Part shown: in pieces, positions 1 to 11,930 of the stretch
Position numbering within the stretch: the first letter of the stretch is position 1
Layout: every line of letters begins with the position of its first letter
Assembly: GCA_030737875.1 (NCBI GenBank)
Contig: CM060910.1
Location: 66,348,501-66,412,500, forward strand
From: Allium sativum
Taxonomy: Eukaryota; Streptophyta; Magnoliopsida; Asparagales; Amaryllidaceae
DNA: 64,000 nucleotides
Direction: 5' to 3'
The notes under the pieces: generated by a model
Told to the model about the DNA's origin: nothing
Databases searched by the model: none
The model's input: the letters and a program-made list of their open reading frames with translations, nothing else
Translations under genes and position numbers: made by a program

Positions 1-86
1 GGGTATTGATTTGATGTTGGTTTTGGCCTTTGGGGTTAATACTTAGGGAATTGCTCACTTGCTATTTTATGGTTAGCGACTGATTG
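1..86 (+). repeat. ~120 bp insert, copy 1 (partial)
   Basis: This is the truncated first copy of a short sequence found three times in fragment E1. It contains GGGTATTGATTTGATGTTGG and the GGGTTAATACTTAGGGAATT block. After about position 87 the sequence returns to ordinary giant-LTR sequence (GTGATATGATTTTGGGGTTT). The left part lies outside the window. Confidence 0.6.
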
Positions 87-506
87 AAATGTGATATGAT
101 TTTGGGGTTTATCGTGTACCGTGTTTTAAATGACATCGGTTCTTTAACCCAGTTAAAGATTAAAACTAAGTGGAGTTTTAATGAATCTTTAATTAGATTG
201 AAAAGATCAACAATGGAGTATCACCAGTTTTGCTCCAGGCGATAGTTAAATCTTTAATTATATTTGAACGTGAAATGGTAATTGATTTTACTGATAACAC
301 CGTGGTGTTAGATATGAAGTATTACCAGTTTTATTTCATGGGATAAATAGGTTGGGATTGGGAAATAGAATAAATGATTACTTCGGTGTGGTCGCTAATC
401 CCGACTAGCTTGAATTGATATTCAAAAGAAGATTAAATAATAAATTTATAAGAATTTAACTTTGATAAAATTAATGGGAACCTTTCCCTAAGAATGTGAA
501 ATTTAG

Positions 507-627
507 AAACTAACTGGAGATTAGTTAAGTTGAATGGTTTCCTGGGTATTGATCTGATGTTGATTTCGGCCTTCGGGGTTAATATTTGGGGAATTGTTCT
601 CTTGCTAATTTACGGTTAGTGACTGAT
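507..627 (+). repeat. ~120 bp insert, copy 2
   Basis: This copy starts with AAACTAACTGGAGATTAGTT and runs through the GGGTTAATATTTGGGGAATT block to GTGACTGATG. The same place in element B (near 40380) has only a short AT-rich segment, so the block is an insertion or replacement in E1. It replaces a few bases on each side, and I see no clean target duplication. Confidence 0.6.
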
Positions 628-1586
628 GAATTGGAATGAGGCGTATGTTGTGTTTGTGTAACACTTGTTTATTATATATGCGAGTTATTCAGAAAGACCA
701 GGTTTATCCCATTCTGAATAACTGATTCGACGTGGTGTCGAAGAGGAAGACGGTGGTTGAAGACCGGAGGTCTTCACGTCGTTTGGGTGATTACTGATGA
801 TCTTGATTGGGCCGTACACCCAAGAGGAGGGAATCGGTTAGTGGTCGTCCAGACGTACTTGGAGATCGATGGATATGCGAGGTACAAGGTGCCTCCGGTT
901 TCGTTCAGACCCAGAACGGACTTGTAGATGGACTGTGTGTCTGACGTTGGATATCATTCTGTTGATTGATGGATATCGATTGCATGGAGTGGTTTTCCTG
1001 TGTGGCATGCGAAGATGCAAATTGATCAAGGCTTCTGTTGAAAAGCAAAGTCTTGTGGTTGATGATCAAAGCACGGCCTGTGTGGCATAGCTTTGTGTAG
1101 CGTTGATTCGCGAGCCTCACACCCCGGTTGTGAACCAGAAACGGGAGAAGGACCTCAGGGAGGACATGCATTTCTTTCTAGTTAGAAGTCGCATCAGTGG
1201 TTTTACACGCCTTGACGAGTTTGACTTATGTGGTTGTTGCTATTGCGAGGCGCCTCGGATATATCGGTGACTATGTGAAGCCGATGGAGTCATCCGTTGG
1301 CTCATTTACGCCCCAAAGGGCGGGGAAACGCAGTATTCAGGAATTTTAATCCACATCGGTGGACAGGCCCTGATGATCCAAAGACTTGACTGAGTACTTT
1401 CCTAAGGGGCGGGCTAGGGCGTCTCGAATCAGTCGAGGACGATCCCTTTCCTCGGTTCACAGATGGAAATCCAACTTCCAATACGTGACAATTGCGGTTT
1501 TGATTGTATACCTATATATGGCGACATAGTGGTATGGGACATTCATGCCGCCAATGATTGATATTTATGATTGTATATAAAAACAT

Positions 1587-1709
1587 AAACTAACTGGAAA
1601 CGAGCTAAGTTGGGAGGTTTCCTGGGTATTGGTCTGATGTTGGTTTCGGCCTTCGAGGTTAATACTTAGGGAATCGTTCTCTTACTAATTTATGTTTGGA
1701 GTCTGATTA
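1587..1709 (+). repeat. ~120 bp insert, copy 3
   Basis: This copy begins AAACTAACTGGAAACGAGCT and contains an inverted repeat, GGAAAC...GTTTCC, about 15 bases apart. It ends near GGAGTCTGATTAAG. Element B has different sequence at this place (41440-41480). A more diverged relative lies inside element N near 18551-18630. Confidence 0.6.
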
Positions 1710-2372
1710 AGAATCAAAAGATGAAATTTAGTGTATCAAGCATTCTTTGGCTATTATAAGGTAAAAAAAACTATCCTCCGGCTTGCGTTGCATTGTGTGA
1801 TGGGACCTGGGTCTTATAATAGCTTCATTTTTCTTTATTTAGCATTGCGCTGTTTGTTTTATGCACTGGTATTCTTGGGAGGAAACCCGTTCCGTGTTAT
1901 ACGGCGTGGTCCCTTGATTTACCTAACTTTAAAATAAAGATTAATAATTGTTTTAGTTCTCACACCAGTCCCATGACTGACCTGGAGTTTATTGTTTTGA
2001 CCTAAACTCTGGGTGCCCTTATTTTGACACGGGCAGCTAGTAGTTTTGGTTTTGCAGATTTACATTCACAGGATCCTGATTTACAGCTGGAACGATACTC
2101 GGAAAGCTCTGTTTCCGTGTATTACTTCTAGTTGTATATTGTATTATTTTCCGTTGCTATGCAATGTATTGTAATCTCTGATATTTTATAATGTGTAATA
2201 TTTATTTGTACTTTGTATATTCTTGTAAACTGATGGAATAGTTGTAATAAGCAATGAAATGTTCTTCTGTCTGCGTTCTGATTCGTCTTGTCCTCAAAGT
2301 AATTCGTTCTTTCTCTTCTCTTCGGAGACCGGGGAAGTTTGGGTCGCTTCACCCACATACTTAACCCGATAA

Positions 2373-2508
2373 GGTTATGTAATTGAAGACACCTAGTGGT
2401 ATGCATAACCGGAGGAAATAATAAAGTTATGTAATTAAGGACACCTTTTAGGGTAAGCATAACTGGTATAGGGCTATGTAATTAAAAACACCTAGTGGTA
2501 TACATAGT
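2373..2508 (+). repeat. Three tandem stem-loops in N' LTR
   Basis: Three ~50 bp units each carry an inverted repeat around the loop sequence AATTRARRACACC. Unit 1 (2373-2410) has GGTTATG/CATAACC. Unit 2 (2426-2463) has GTTATG/CATAAC. Unit 3 (2474-2507) has CTATGTA/TACATAG. The stem changes between units are on both sides, so pairing is kept. Confidence 0.6.
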
Positions 2509-3096
2509 CAGTGAAAAACCTAGTGGGGGGATACAAGACAAATGGGAGAGCTTGTATCATATGGTGTGGGACCCATTTCAGTCGGTAACCCGGAGTAGGT
2601 ATCAAACAAAGTACTTCGTACTAAGCGGAGGGGGGCATGCTTACTAACTGATTGTAAGAGATCCAAACATGGAGGACGGTGTGGGCGGCGCAAACCAATC
2701 GGGCCATGTGCGTGCATGAGCCGGGCAGATGGGGATAAGATGACCGTGACACCAGTAGATATGGGGTTGTGCATATCAGTGAGGGGTTGCAACTGTACGA
2801 CGTGATACATCCTACCGTGGGGCTGGTAAAGAGTCTCTACGGAGTAGGGAGACGATCGATTAGGGTAGTGGTAAGGGTACACTTGGACGTATGCCCTAAG
2901 TCTACCAACTTATAGCGGAAGGCATCATCTCATTCTGGTTATACCAGTAGCAGTGCAGAGTAATCATTAGATCAATGTATACACCTTACCCTGTCTACCT
3001 TGCCACACTTGCCATTTATGTAATGATCTCTCTTATCTACTTTATATACCTATCATGTTACTTTTATTTATTTACTGGCTAAAAGTAACTAAACTA

Positions 3097-3117
3097 GCCA
3101 GACTTTATGTCTGACCC
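3097..3117 (+). promoter_or_regulatory. Conserved LTR hairpin CAGAC-TTTAT-GTCTG
   Basis: This short hairpin (arms 3099-3103 and 3109-3113) is followed by GACCC, a pyrimidine run, and CCCCCCAGG. The same arrangement occurs in both LTRs of element N. It may mark the R region, a termination site or a splice acceptor. The role is inferred only from conservation. Confidence 0.45.
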
Positions 3118-3505
3118 TTTTGTTTCTCATTCTTTCTTCTGTTCCCCCTCCCCCCAGGTTCTCAGGGAGGAAACACTCAGGCTTAGTCAGGACTCGGATA
3201 TCATGTTGCTAGGAGCTACTTCTGAAGTATGCCTCAAGTTCTTGTCTCTACTATGGCTTAACTCTTTGAATTGGGGAATTATGTTTTTTTATATTCTTAT
3301 GTACTCTGATGGTGCAATACAGAAGTTATTTTATTGTAATGGTTTTTGTGACTTATGGTATTGTAGACCACGGTATTATGATTTATGTCGCTGCCATTTT
3401 ACTCATATCTATCTTGTAATTATTCTGTGTTTATTTACCTATAACGCTTCATGAAACTTAATGCGTTCCCTTAGTGAGTGACATTAACGGACGCGGGGTG
3501 TCACA

Positions 3506-5554
3506 AACTGTAAAGCTCGTATTTAGAAGTTGAATTTCCATCAAGATTACTACTCATTCGAAAGATCGGTCATGTAGTGTAATACTCAACAGCTTACATC
3601 GAAGGCTTTGGAAAAAACCATAATACACATCCGTACAATATCCAGGAAACAAGTATCATTGCGGCTTAAGTTCAGGTCACTGGAAGCACCAGTTACTCTA
3701 TCCTTCTTGGAATCAGGTATAAGCCCTATCCCTACTAGGTATGGAGCGACCACACCCTGCACATCTCGGTCGACTGAATCCGTGACAACCCTAAAAGTTG
3801 TCAAATCCCAACCGGAAGGTTGCTCATCCTCATCTCGAAAGTATACTGATCTAACCATTGGTTTACCATCATACCGGTGTGTGAGGCTCGCGAATTAACG
3901 CTGCACAAAGCTGCGTTATATCAAAGCTATGCTTTGATCATCATCCACCAAGCTCTACTTTTCAACAAAAGCTTGGATCACAGCAACTTAGCATGCCACA
4001 TCATCAATGTATACCATACCATTAATTTCTGCCAATATAACCTCTAAGCTCATACGTCTCAAAGAAGGGTGTTAAGCAAGAGAATAAATCCTACGCCACC
4101 AAACAGAAAAATATTTAGTAGAGATCAACGAATACAGCGTAAAATACAATGTCAGACGTGCAATCCATTTGCAAGTCCGTTCTAGGTCAGAACGAAACCG
4201 GAGGCACCTTATTCCTCATCCCATACGTCCAATACAAGAGAGAGATATTCGCATATTCGGACAATCAACAAGTACGTCCGGGCAACTACCACTATAACCC
4301 CTTCATGGGAGCTACCCAAATCCAAGGCTCAGTAGTAATCCATTCGGTGTGAAGATTGTCGATCTTCGACCACCGCCTTCATTATCTTCTGCTTTTAATC
4401 GCCGTATTATTTATTCAGAATGGGTTAAACCCGGCCTTTCCGAATAACTCGTGTAACTTACAATCAAGTGATATAAAAACACATCATACGCCTCATTCCA
4501 ATCCAGAATATTCTTTTAATCGAATATTCTTGGAAATCATTTCAAAATATTTATAATATCTTTTCACAACTTAAACCAAATTAAGGTTTATCAAACTAGT
4601 CGGGATTAACGAGCCTTACCGAAGTAATCATTCATTTTATTATCCCAATCCCAACACATTCATTCCATGAAGCAAAACTGGTTTTACTCCATATCTAACA
4701 CCCGCTGTGTTACCGATAAAATTAATTACCATTTCACGTTCAAATCTAATTAAAAATTTAACTATCGCATGGAGTAAAATTGGTGATATTCATTTCGAAC
4801 ATTTCTTGAATTAAAAAATAGTGATAAACAACTATTAAACATTCAATTCACATTCCGAGTGCAATTTACAACTGTATAAGCATAAAATAATTAAATAATG
4901 CTTATAACAGTCTGTCAATCAATCGGTTTACATATAATTAAATCCAAGGGAGATGTGAATTAATTATCATCCCCAGACCCGTGTGAAGTTTTCAACCATC
5001 AAACAAATATTATTATTTGTATACTTGGGAGACGTGTAAAATTATCATCCCAATACCGTGTGGGATTTACATCACAATCCATGTGAACTTATCTAATATT
5101 TGGGAGATGGGTGGGTAAATTGTCATCCCAAAGTAATTTATAATATAAACGTTTATTTTATAATATTTATATTCACAGTTTGATAATATTAACATTGAAA
5201 CTGTAAGCAATCACCAATAAACAAACAAATATTTCAATCACAAGCAATCAACATATATTCAGTTATAAAAATAAATAACTGTACAAAATATTTGAGTGGG
5301 AGAATTCTCACATTGATCGGCTTTGAAAATCGTTTAAATAACTATTTGTTTTAATAAAATTAAACGAGCATTTAATTTTGTCAAAAATCCCAACTGCTTC
5401 CGTTTATGTCCGAATTGGTTTCATAGCAAAGCTCTCTTTTCTGCGATTCCAACGCAACTAAAATCATCCAATTCTGTTTACTAGGTAGAAAGTTATTCAA
5501 GTTTCAATTCATAAGGTTTAATTAAACCATTTATTCCTTAATTAACATCACTAA
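3506..5554 (-). mobile_element. Giant LTR D, minus strand, part 1
   Basis: On the minus strand this is collinear with the LTRs of element C: the GGATTTCCATC-like block near 3533, the GTGAGGCTCGCGAATTAA block near 3881, GAATGGGTTAAACCCG near 4418, and CAGTCTGTCAATC near 4909. Compared with C, a stretch of about 2.5 kb is missing near 4830-4855, and smaller blocks are lost near 5290. Element A interrupts it at 5555, and it resumes at 33705. Its 3' terminus (left end here) is lost or lies beyond the N' insertion. The open frames at 3586-3898 and 4149-4556 are chance frames in noncoding LTR. Confidence 0.75.
5550..5554. repeat. Target-site duplication ACTAA, left
   Basis: ACTAA directly precedes the TGTAACAACCCGG start of element A. 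It is repeated at 33700-33704, right after the terminal CA. Confidence 0.85.
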
Positions 5555-6427
5555 TGTAACAACCCGGAAAATTAGAACTAATTTAAAATTTTGATTTTAG
5601 CAATTTTAACAGATTTTCAATACTTAAAATGATTTATTTTAAATAATAACGACTAAAAATTTATTTAAATTGAAGTTAGAACGTATAAATTTATTCTAAT
5701 AGTATAACGAGCCTGAAATGGGGCGGTAGTTTGAAAAATCGATTTCAAATTTCAACTGAATGTACACGATTCAAAATAAATCAGCTTTCAATAAAATAAG
5801 AAATATTGAATCTATTTAAAAAATATCTTTCCAACAAATGTGAAAAATCCAGATTTCATAACGGGAATAAAAAGTTATGTCCAGTTGAAAATTCAGAATA
5901 GTCGCTATGGAATTTATATAATATATAGCGCTTAAAATTAGCGATTTTGCAAACGACCTCCGTTTTCAACGAGACCACTTTTGTTGGATCCGGAATGTCA
6001 AATTATTGCTAGATTCTAACTTACATAATTTTTAGAATCAATATGTAAGCGTGGTAGATTTAAACGTGTTTGGTCAATTCAGTTTGAATTTGATCGACTG
6101 AAAAATGATCGTTTTTCAAACGCTCTCCAAATTCGACAAAATTAGTTTTGTCAGGACTGTGTCATCAAAACATAGCTTAATTTATTTTTTTAAAATTTTT
6201 GGAGTCAGTATGTGGCCCTGGTAAATTAAAATGTACGCTAAAATCAATTTTGGACGTTATATTAATTTATATTTTAATTTAAAAGAAAATTGATCAAAAC
6301 AGTCGAATTGGCTTACGGGACATATCCCATTGTGGCCGAAATTGGGGTATTTGTTTTGGAATGACTATCATTGGGTTCGATTTGCAGTTCGAATGAAAAA
6401 GTAACTTTTTGGAAATAAATTAAATTA

Positions 6428-6454
6428 AATATATATATATATATATTTATATAA
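6428..6454 (+). promoter_or_regulatory. Candidate TATA region of A 5' LTR
   Basis: An (AT)n run ends in TTTATATAATT and is followed about 20-50 bp later by pyrimidine-rich CACCCTCTCTCCCTC. This is the usual layout of a plant core promoter with Y-patch. The equivalent in A's 3' LTR is near 28230-28251. Confidence 0.4.
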
Positions 6455-7265
6455 TTGGTCAACACCCTCTCTCCCTCACTACCCTCATTCAAATGAGAAT
6501 GGTAAAAAACGCGAATGACGCTCACACTCCATCCCCTCCCCGCGCGCCACCATTACCTCAGGCCTCTCCCGTCCTCTTCCTCCTTCTCCTCCTCTTCCTC
6601 TCCTCCTCTTCATCTTCTTCCTCTTTCCCTCTTTCAATTAGCAAAAACCCTAGGCCCCAAATCACCAAGCCTGTCACCGTGGGCCCCTCCAACGCCACCA
6701 CCACTGGCTGCACCTCCCCCACACCCAATCATGTCTTTCCGCCACCCCACAGCCCTCAGCTCCGACCGTGGACCCCACGAAACCCAAAATCCCTATTTAC
6801 ACCAAAATTCCCGTATGTGCAAAACAGCCTAGATCTTATTTCCTCAATATCTTCCAGTCCGAGCATTTCTGGCCCAAACTCCAAAGTGTCAAAGCCGAAG
6901 ATCTCATTTTTCTCTTTGATTTGGCTATATGAAGTCATATTTTAGATTGCGGAGCTGTCCGCAAAACGCGTCCGAAGATCGCGGATCTACTGCTATTTTT
7001 CGCGATTTCCGACGAATTAGTGCAGTTTTGGAAGAAAGTCCACTAGAAAAAAGTTATCTGGAATGGCGCATTTGGGCTAGGTACAAAGTTTGGTGAAGAT
7101 TGGAGGCTGTATGAAGATTCTAGAACAAAAGAGGCAAAATGAGACGATGGGAAATGATAAAACGGAGACCACACGACCAAATTCTACAGTAGAAGTGTTG
7201 AGGCGCTTGGTATATCTTAAGTGAAAATTTCTCACTCTAATTTTTTTATAGTTAAATATGTATTA

Positions 7266-7291
7266 GGATGCAGACAGTGCTTAGTAGCACC
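7266..7291 (+). promoter_or_regulatory. Conserved hairpin block in A LTR
   Basis: GGATGCAGAC is followed by AGTGCTTAGTAGCACC, a 6 bp stem with a TAGT loop and one terminal mismatch here. The same block occurs in the A', B and C LTRs. Confidence 0.5.
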
Positions 7292-10200
7292 CGACGCCTT
7301 TGATTAAAACCATGGATGTTTGGTTGGTTGTTTTGATGGATTTACTTGTTTGAATTTGGCTTGGGATGTGAATAGAATTGATTGAATTTGGTTTGTGTAT
7401 AGCGTGAGCCAGTATTAGGCGAGGGATAAGGCTAGCCCTTATTCCGGTTCTAGTATCGCGCCGTTATGCTGCCAAAATTTTCTAAAATATGTTAGAATAA
7501 TAAAAATATCATTTTTATTGTATAAGTGAACTATATAAAATATTCATTTGTTGAAATAAATATTTTATCATTAAAAATATAATTTTTAACGAGTATATGA
7601 ATGAAAAAAATATTCATAAATAAATCAGACGATTTGTTTATATACACTCATTTGACTGATATTGATTGGGACGATATATTTTACACATCGCCCAACGCCA
7701 CAAATAAAATATGTGTGTGATGATTGAAACACTACACGGGTATTGGGATGATTTTTGACGTACACTAATCCCAATTGTTTAGTTGTATGTCGATCGATGG
7801 GTTGACAGACTGTTGTAAGCGTTAATTATTTATATTTAATGCTTATGCAGTTGTGTAATGCACTCTAGATAATGGTTGACTGTGTTTGATTGTTGTTGTG
7901 TACATATGTGTACTAAATACATTTAAATAAAATTATATGGTAATTGACTGTGTCTGATTCCAATTCGGAAAAATTAACGAATATTTTAAAATGATGAATA
8001 ATGAATATTTTAAAATAACTAATATTTTAAAATAATGTTCAGTAATGGATCAAAATACGATTTTGGTGTCCGATTTGGGATGGACACGAAAATATTGAAA
8101 TATATAAAGCTATATTGATTAGATATGTCCATTTTGATGCAAACGGTATCTATATCGATTTTATTCATTTTTATAATGAATATCGAAAAGGAAATTATTT
8201 CAAAATCAGATATTTTGAAAATATTTCCATTTAAATAATATAATGATAAGGAGTATTCAATTTTGATTTAAGATTGAAAATAGAGTTAGAATCATTTTAA
8301 AATGAATTTATAAACGATTTATAAAATACGTTTTAAATGGAAATCGACGAAGTATATTTAATATATATTATATATAATATAATGGCCTGAATAGAATGCG
8401 CCACGCCACGGCCGCTCGCGAATTTCGACCATTGACTTCGAATTGATATTACGAGAGATTCGACCGTCGGATTCTCCTAAAACTGGAACCGTTGGGTTCG
8501 TATCGAAAGAGCTTTCCAATGAATATAAGAGATTTGAAATCTAATGGTTGGATTTGAATTATGTCCAAATCAAATTTGGAAAAGGTCGCTGTAAGTGTAG
8601 TTCAATGACCGTTTATGGAAATCGACTGAAAGGGCCTTAATAAAAATATTGATAATTTATGTAAAATCATAATAAATGATTTGGAAAGAATTAGGAAGAA
8701 AATTTTCATATTTGAAAAGATAAAAATATATTTCTATCGAAATGAACTAGTTATTAACTAGAATTATAATCCAATTATTTATAAATAAATAAATTGGATA
8801 GAGAATGGTTTTAATATAACCAAAAGTTTCCAACGAATAAATTGGAATGGTTTGGAATAGAAATAACCTTCGGAATATTTTGGTATTGGATTCCGTGATT
8901 ATACGGATATTGATATGGGAATTTGGAAGATATACATATCGTTATTCCCAATACGATATTTGTTGATTTAAGAATTTGATATTGAATATAAGCCGATATA
9001 ATTTCTATTCAGAGCCTTGTATTTAATATCAAATGAGATTTTGGGTTTGTCTTGAATGGTGTCTTAAATAACACTGTTCTTAAAACCCGTGTGAGAGAAA
9101 TAAATCTTTTCAATAAGATTATTAGAGTTTCCAGATATATTTAGTAACTGGAATAAAATGGAATGTGAATCGGGTTTGTTGTGAACTGTGTTTTAGACAA
9201 CATTCGTTCTTTAACCCGATTTTTAGTGAAATATGATTTGGAATTTATAAATCATTTTATTAAGATTTAACAGGAATTTTCCAAAGTATAGTTTTCCAAT
9301 TTAATATATTAAATTGGAATTGAAAGGAATTCGATTTGATAAAAATAGAAATGAGCATCTGGGGAGGAAGACCGTTAATATATATGGAATTTTAAAGGCT
9401 TTTTCGTTATTTCATTTATATTATTAGTCGGATACGGAAATTGATATCGATTATATAGTGATTTGTTTTCCGTGAAGATTCCATAATTAATGGAATGTGA
9501 TTTGGGTTTATCGTTAAATGTGTTTTAAATGACATTAGTTCTTTAAACCAGTTAAAGACAGGATTACATGTTGAACATTGTATTTAGAACTGTATGATTG
9601 ATCTCTGCTAAGTATATATCTGTTTGGTGGCGGAGAATTTATTTTCTTGCTTAACGCCCTAATTTAAGACGTACGAGCTCAAAGGTTATATATAGGCAAA
9701 AGTCAATAGTACGGTGTAGATTGTCGATGCAATATGTTTGATTTCCCAAAGTTAAATAATCATTAATATTGATTTTTGGGAATTTTAAAACTAAGTGGAG
9801 TTTTAATGAATCTTTAATTATATTGGAATGGGAATGTGATAATTTAAATTATCAAATTTGGGAAATGATCGAGAATGGAGTATCACCAGTTTTGCTCCAA
9901 GCGATTGTTAAATCTTTAATTAGATTTGGACATGAAATGGTAATTAAAATTACCGATAACACTATGGTGTTAGATATGGAGTATTACTAGTTTTGCTCCA
10001 TGGGATGAATAGGTTGGGATTGGGAAATTAATCAATTGATTACTTTAGTAAGGTTCGCTAATCCCGACTAGTTGATAAACCTTAGTTTGGTTTACAATTG
10101 ATATCCAAAGGAAGATTAAAGAATAAATTTAAAGAATTTATCTTTGATAAAATTAATGGGAACCTTTCCCAAAGAATACGAATATTTAAATAAAAGAATA

Positions 10201-11930
10201 TTCAGAATTGGAATGAGGCGTATGTTGTGTTTTTATAGCACTTGTTTATAATATACGTGAGTTATTCGGAAAGGCCGAGTTTATACCCTTTCTGAATAAC
10301 TGATTCGACGATAAGTCGATGATGAAGATGGTGGATGAAGACCGAAGGTCTTCACATCGTTTGGATGATTACTGATGTCTTGATTGGGCTGTACACCCAA
10401 GACGAGTTAGTAAGTGGTTCTCGTCAAAACGTACTTGGAGATCGACAGGATATGCGAGGACCTCTCTCCTGTATTGGAAATATGGGACGAGGATTAAAGT
10501 GCCTCCGGTTTCGTTCAGATGCATAACGAACTATTAAATAGATGTGTGTCTGACATTGGATTTTATTTTGTGTTGATTGAATTCTATTAAATATATATTT
10601 GTTTGGCGGTGGAGAATTTATTCTCTTGCTTAACGCCCTTCTCTGAGATGTATGAGCTCAGAGGTTATATATCGATAGATATCAGTCGCATGGCGTGAAT
10701 TGCCTATGTGGCATGCTGAGATGCAAATGATCAAGTCTTCTATTGAAAAGCAGAGTCAAGTGGTTGATGAACAAAGCACGGCTTTAATATAGCATAGCTT
10801 TGTGTATAGCGTTAATTCGCGAGCCTCACACCTCGGTATGAGTCAAAAACGGGATAAGGGACCCAAGGAGGACATGATGTTTTTTCTAGCTATGGGTGGT
10901 GTCATGCTATTGAGCCCAAACATTTATTATTTTTACCTATGTGGGTTTTGGATTGCGAGGCGCATTGGATATATCGGTTACTATGGAGCTGATGGATATA
11001 GGTCTGATAGGACAGGGAAATGTGTGTTTAGGAATACTAATCCGCAAATGTAAGTGTGGACTGGCTTTGGAGGATCCAAGGGTCTTCTACAGAAGATCCT
11101 GGGGCATTTTCTAGAGAGTCTCGAAGCCGACGAGGAGTACATCCCTTGCCTCGACTCATGACGGAAATCCAATTTCCAATACGTGACATTTCGGTTTTGA
11201 TTGTAGAGCCTAGTATAGGCGACATGATATATGGTACCCATGCCATCTATGATTGATACATTTATATTTGAAGTTGTTTTATACACTATGCACGTATAAT
11301 AGTATCGAATGATTTATTTTAAATGTACCAAGCATGTTTGGCTATTATAAGGGAAAACCCTATCCTTTGGCTTGTGTTGCATTGTGTGATGGGACCTGGG
11401 TCATATAATAGCTTCATTTTTCCAAAAAACATTGCGATGTTTATTCTATGCACTAGTATTCTTGGGAGGAAACCCATTCCGTGTTGTACGGGGTGGTCCA
11501 TTGATTTACTTTATTTTTAAAGTAAAGATTTAATAACTGTTTTAGTTCTCATACTAGTCACATGACTGGCCTGGAGTTTATTATTTTAAGCTAAACTCTG
11601 GGTGCCCCTATTTTTCACACGGGCATCTAGTAGATTTGGTTTTGCAGATATTATGTTCACAGGATCCTGGTTTACAGCTGGAGCTATATTCGGAACGTTC
11701 TGTATCCGTGTATTTCTTTCAGTTGTATTTTGTATTATTTCCCACTGCATAATAATTTGTAAATCTCTGATACTTATCAAATGTATATTATTTGTTCATA
11801 CTCTGTATATTCTTGTACTCTTATGTAAATTGTTGTAATAGTAATGAAATGTTCTTCTGTTTGTGTTCTGATTTGTCGCGTTCTCAGCTCAATCCGGGCT
11901 TTCCCGTAAGGGCGAGTTTGGGTCGTGTCA

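Larger units (their letters stand above)
1..2351 (+). mobile_element. Giant LTR, 3' part (fragment E1)
   Basis: This is the 3' portion of a giant-LTR retrotransposon LTR, cut by the window start. It is collinear with the last ~2.1 kb of the LTRs of element B: the CTTTAACCCAGTTAAAG palindrome at 142-158, the GCGAGCCTCACAC block near 1110, the CATTGTGTGATGGGACCTGGG block near 1790, and the AATGAAATGTTCTTCTG block near 2255. It ends at GGGTCGCTTCA (2351), matching the usual LTR terminus GGGTCGTAACA. No primer binding site follows, so this is either a solo LTR or the 3' LTR of an element lying mostly outside the window. It joins directly to an N-type LTR, which it probably interrupts. Three ~120 bp inserts distinguish it from the B copies. 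Short ORFs here have no coding signal. Confidence 0.8.
2352..3505 (+). mobile_element. N-type LTR, 3' fragment (N')
   Basis: This matches the 3' third of the LTRs of element N in order: GGGACCCAT near 2568, a GTGCGTGCATG block, GTGGGGCTGG, a CAGAC/GTCTG hairpin, a C-rich tract followed by AGG, a GTGAGTGAC block, and a terminus GGGGTGTCACA (N ends GGGGTGTTACA). Similarity to N is moderate, so it is a different subfamily. The 5' part is missing on the left, where E1 ends. On the right its CA terminus abuts minus-strand LTR D. The simplest reading is that N' inserted into D, and E1 later inserted into N'. Confidence 0.7.
5555..11930 (+). mobile_element. 5' LTR of element A (6.4 kb)
   Basis: It starts TGTAACAACCCGG and ends GGGTCGTGTCA, immediately before a PBS. 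In order it has two related U3 modules (near 5943 and 6110), a TATA-rich run (6428-6454), a CT-rich leader with repeated CTCCTCCTCTTCC, a conserved hairpin block near 7266-7291, an AT-rich middle, CTTTAAACCAGTTAAAG (9541-9557), a GCGAGCCTCACAC block near 10820, and the 3' AATGAAATGTTCTTCTG block near 11845. Several short frames occur (for example 6493-6945, rich in Pro/Ser from the CT-rich leader), but they are low-complexity and unlikely to be genes. Confidence 0.85.

Noticed and set aside
6493..6945. 150-codon Pro/Ser-rich open frame
   Set aside because: It comes from the CT-rich leader of the A LTR. The matching region in the 3' LTR (28308-28830) has frames with different breaks, so no protein is conserved.
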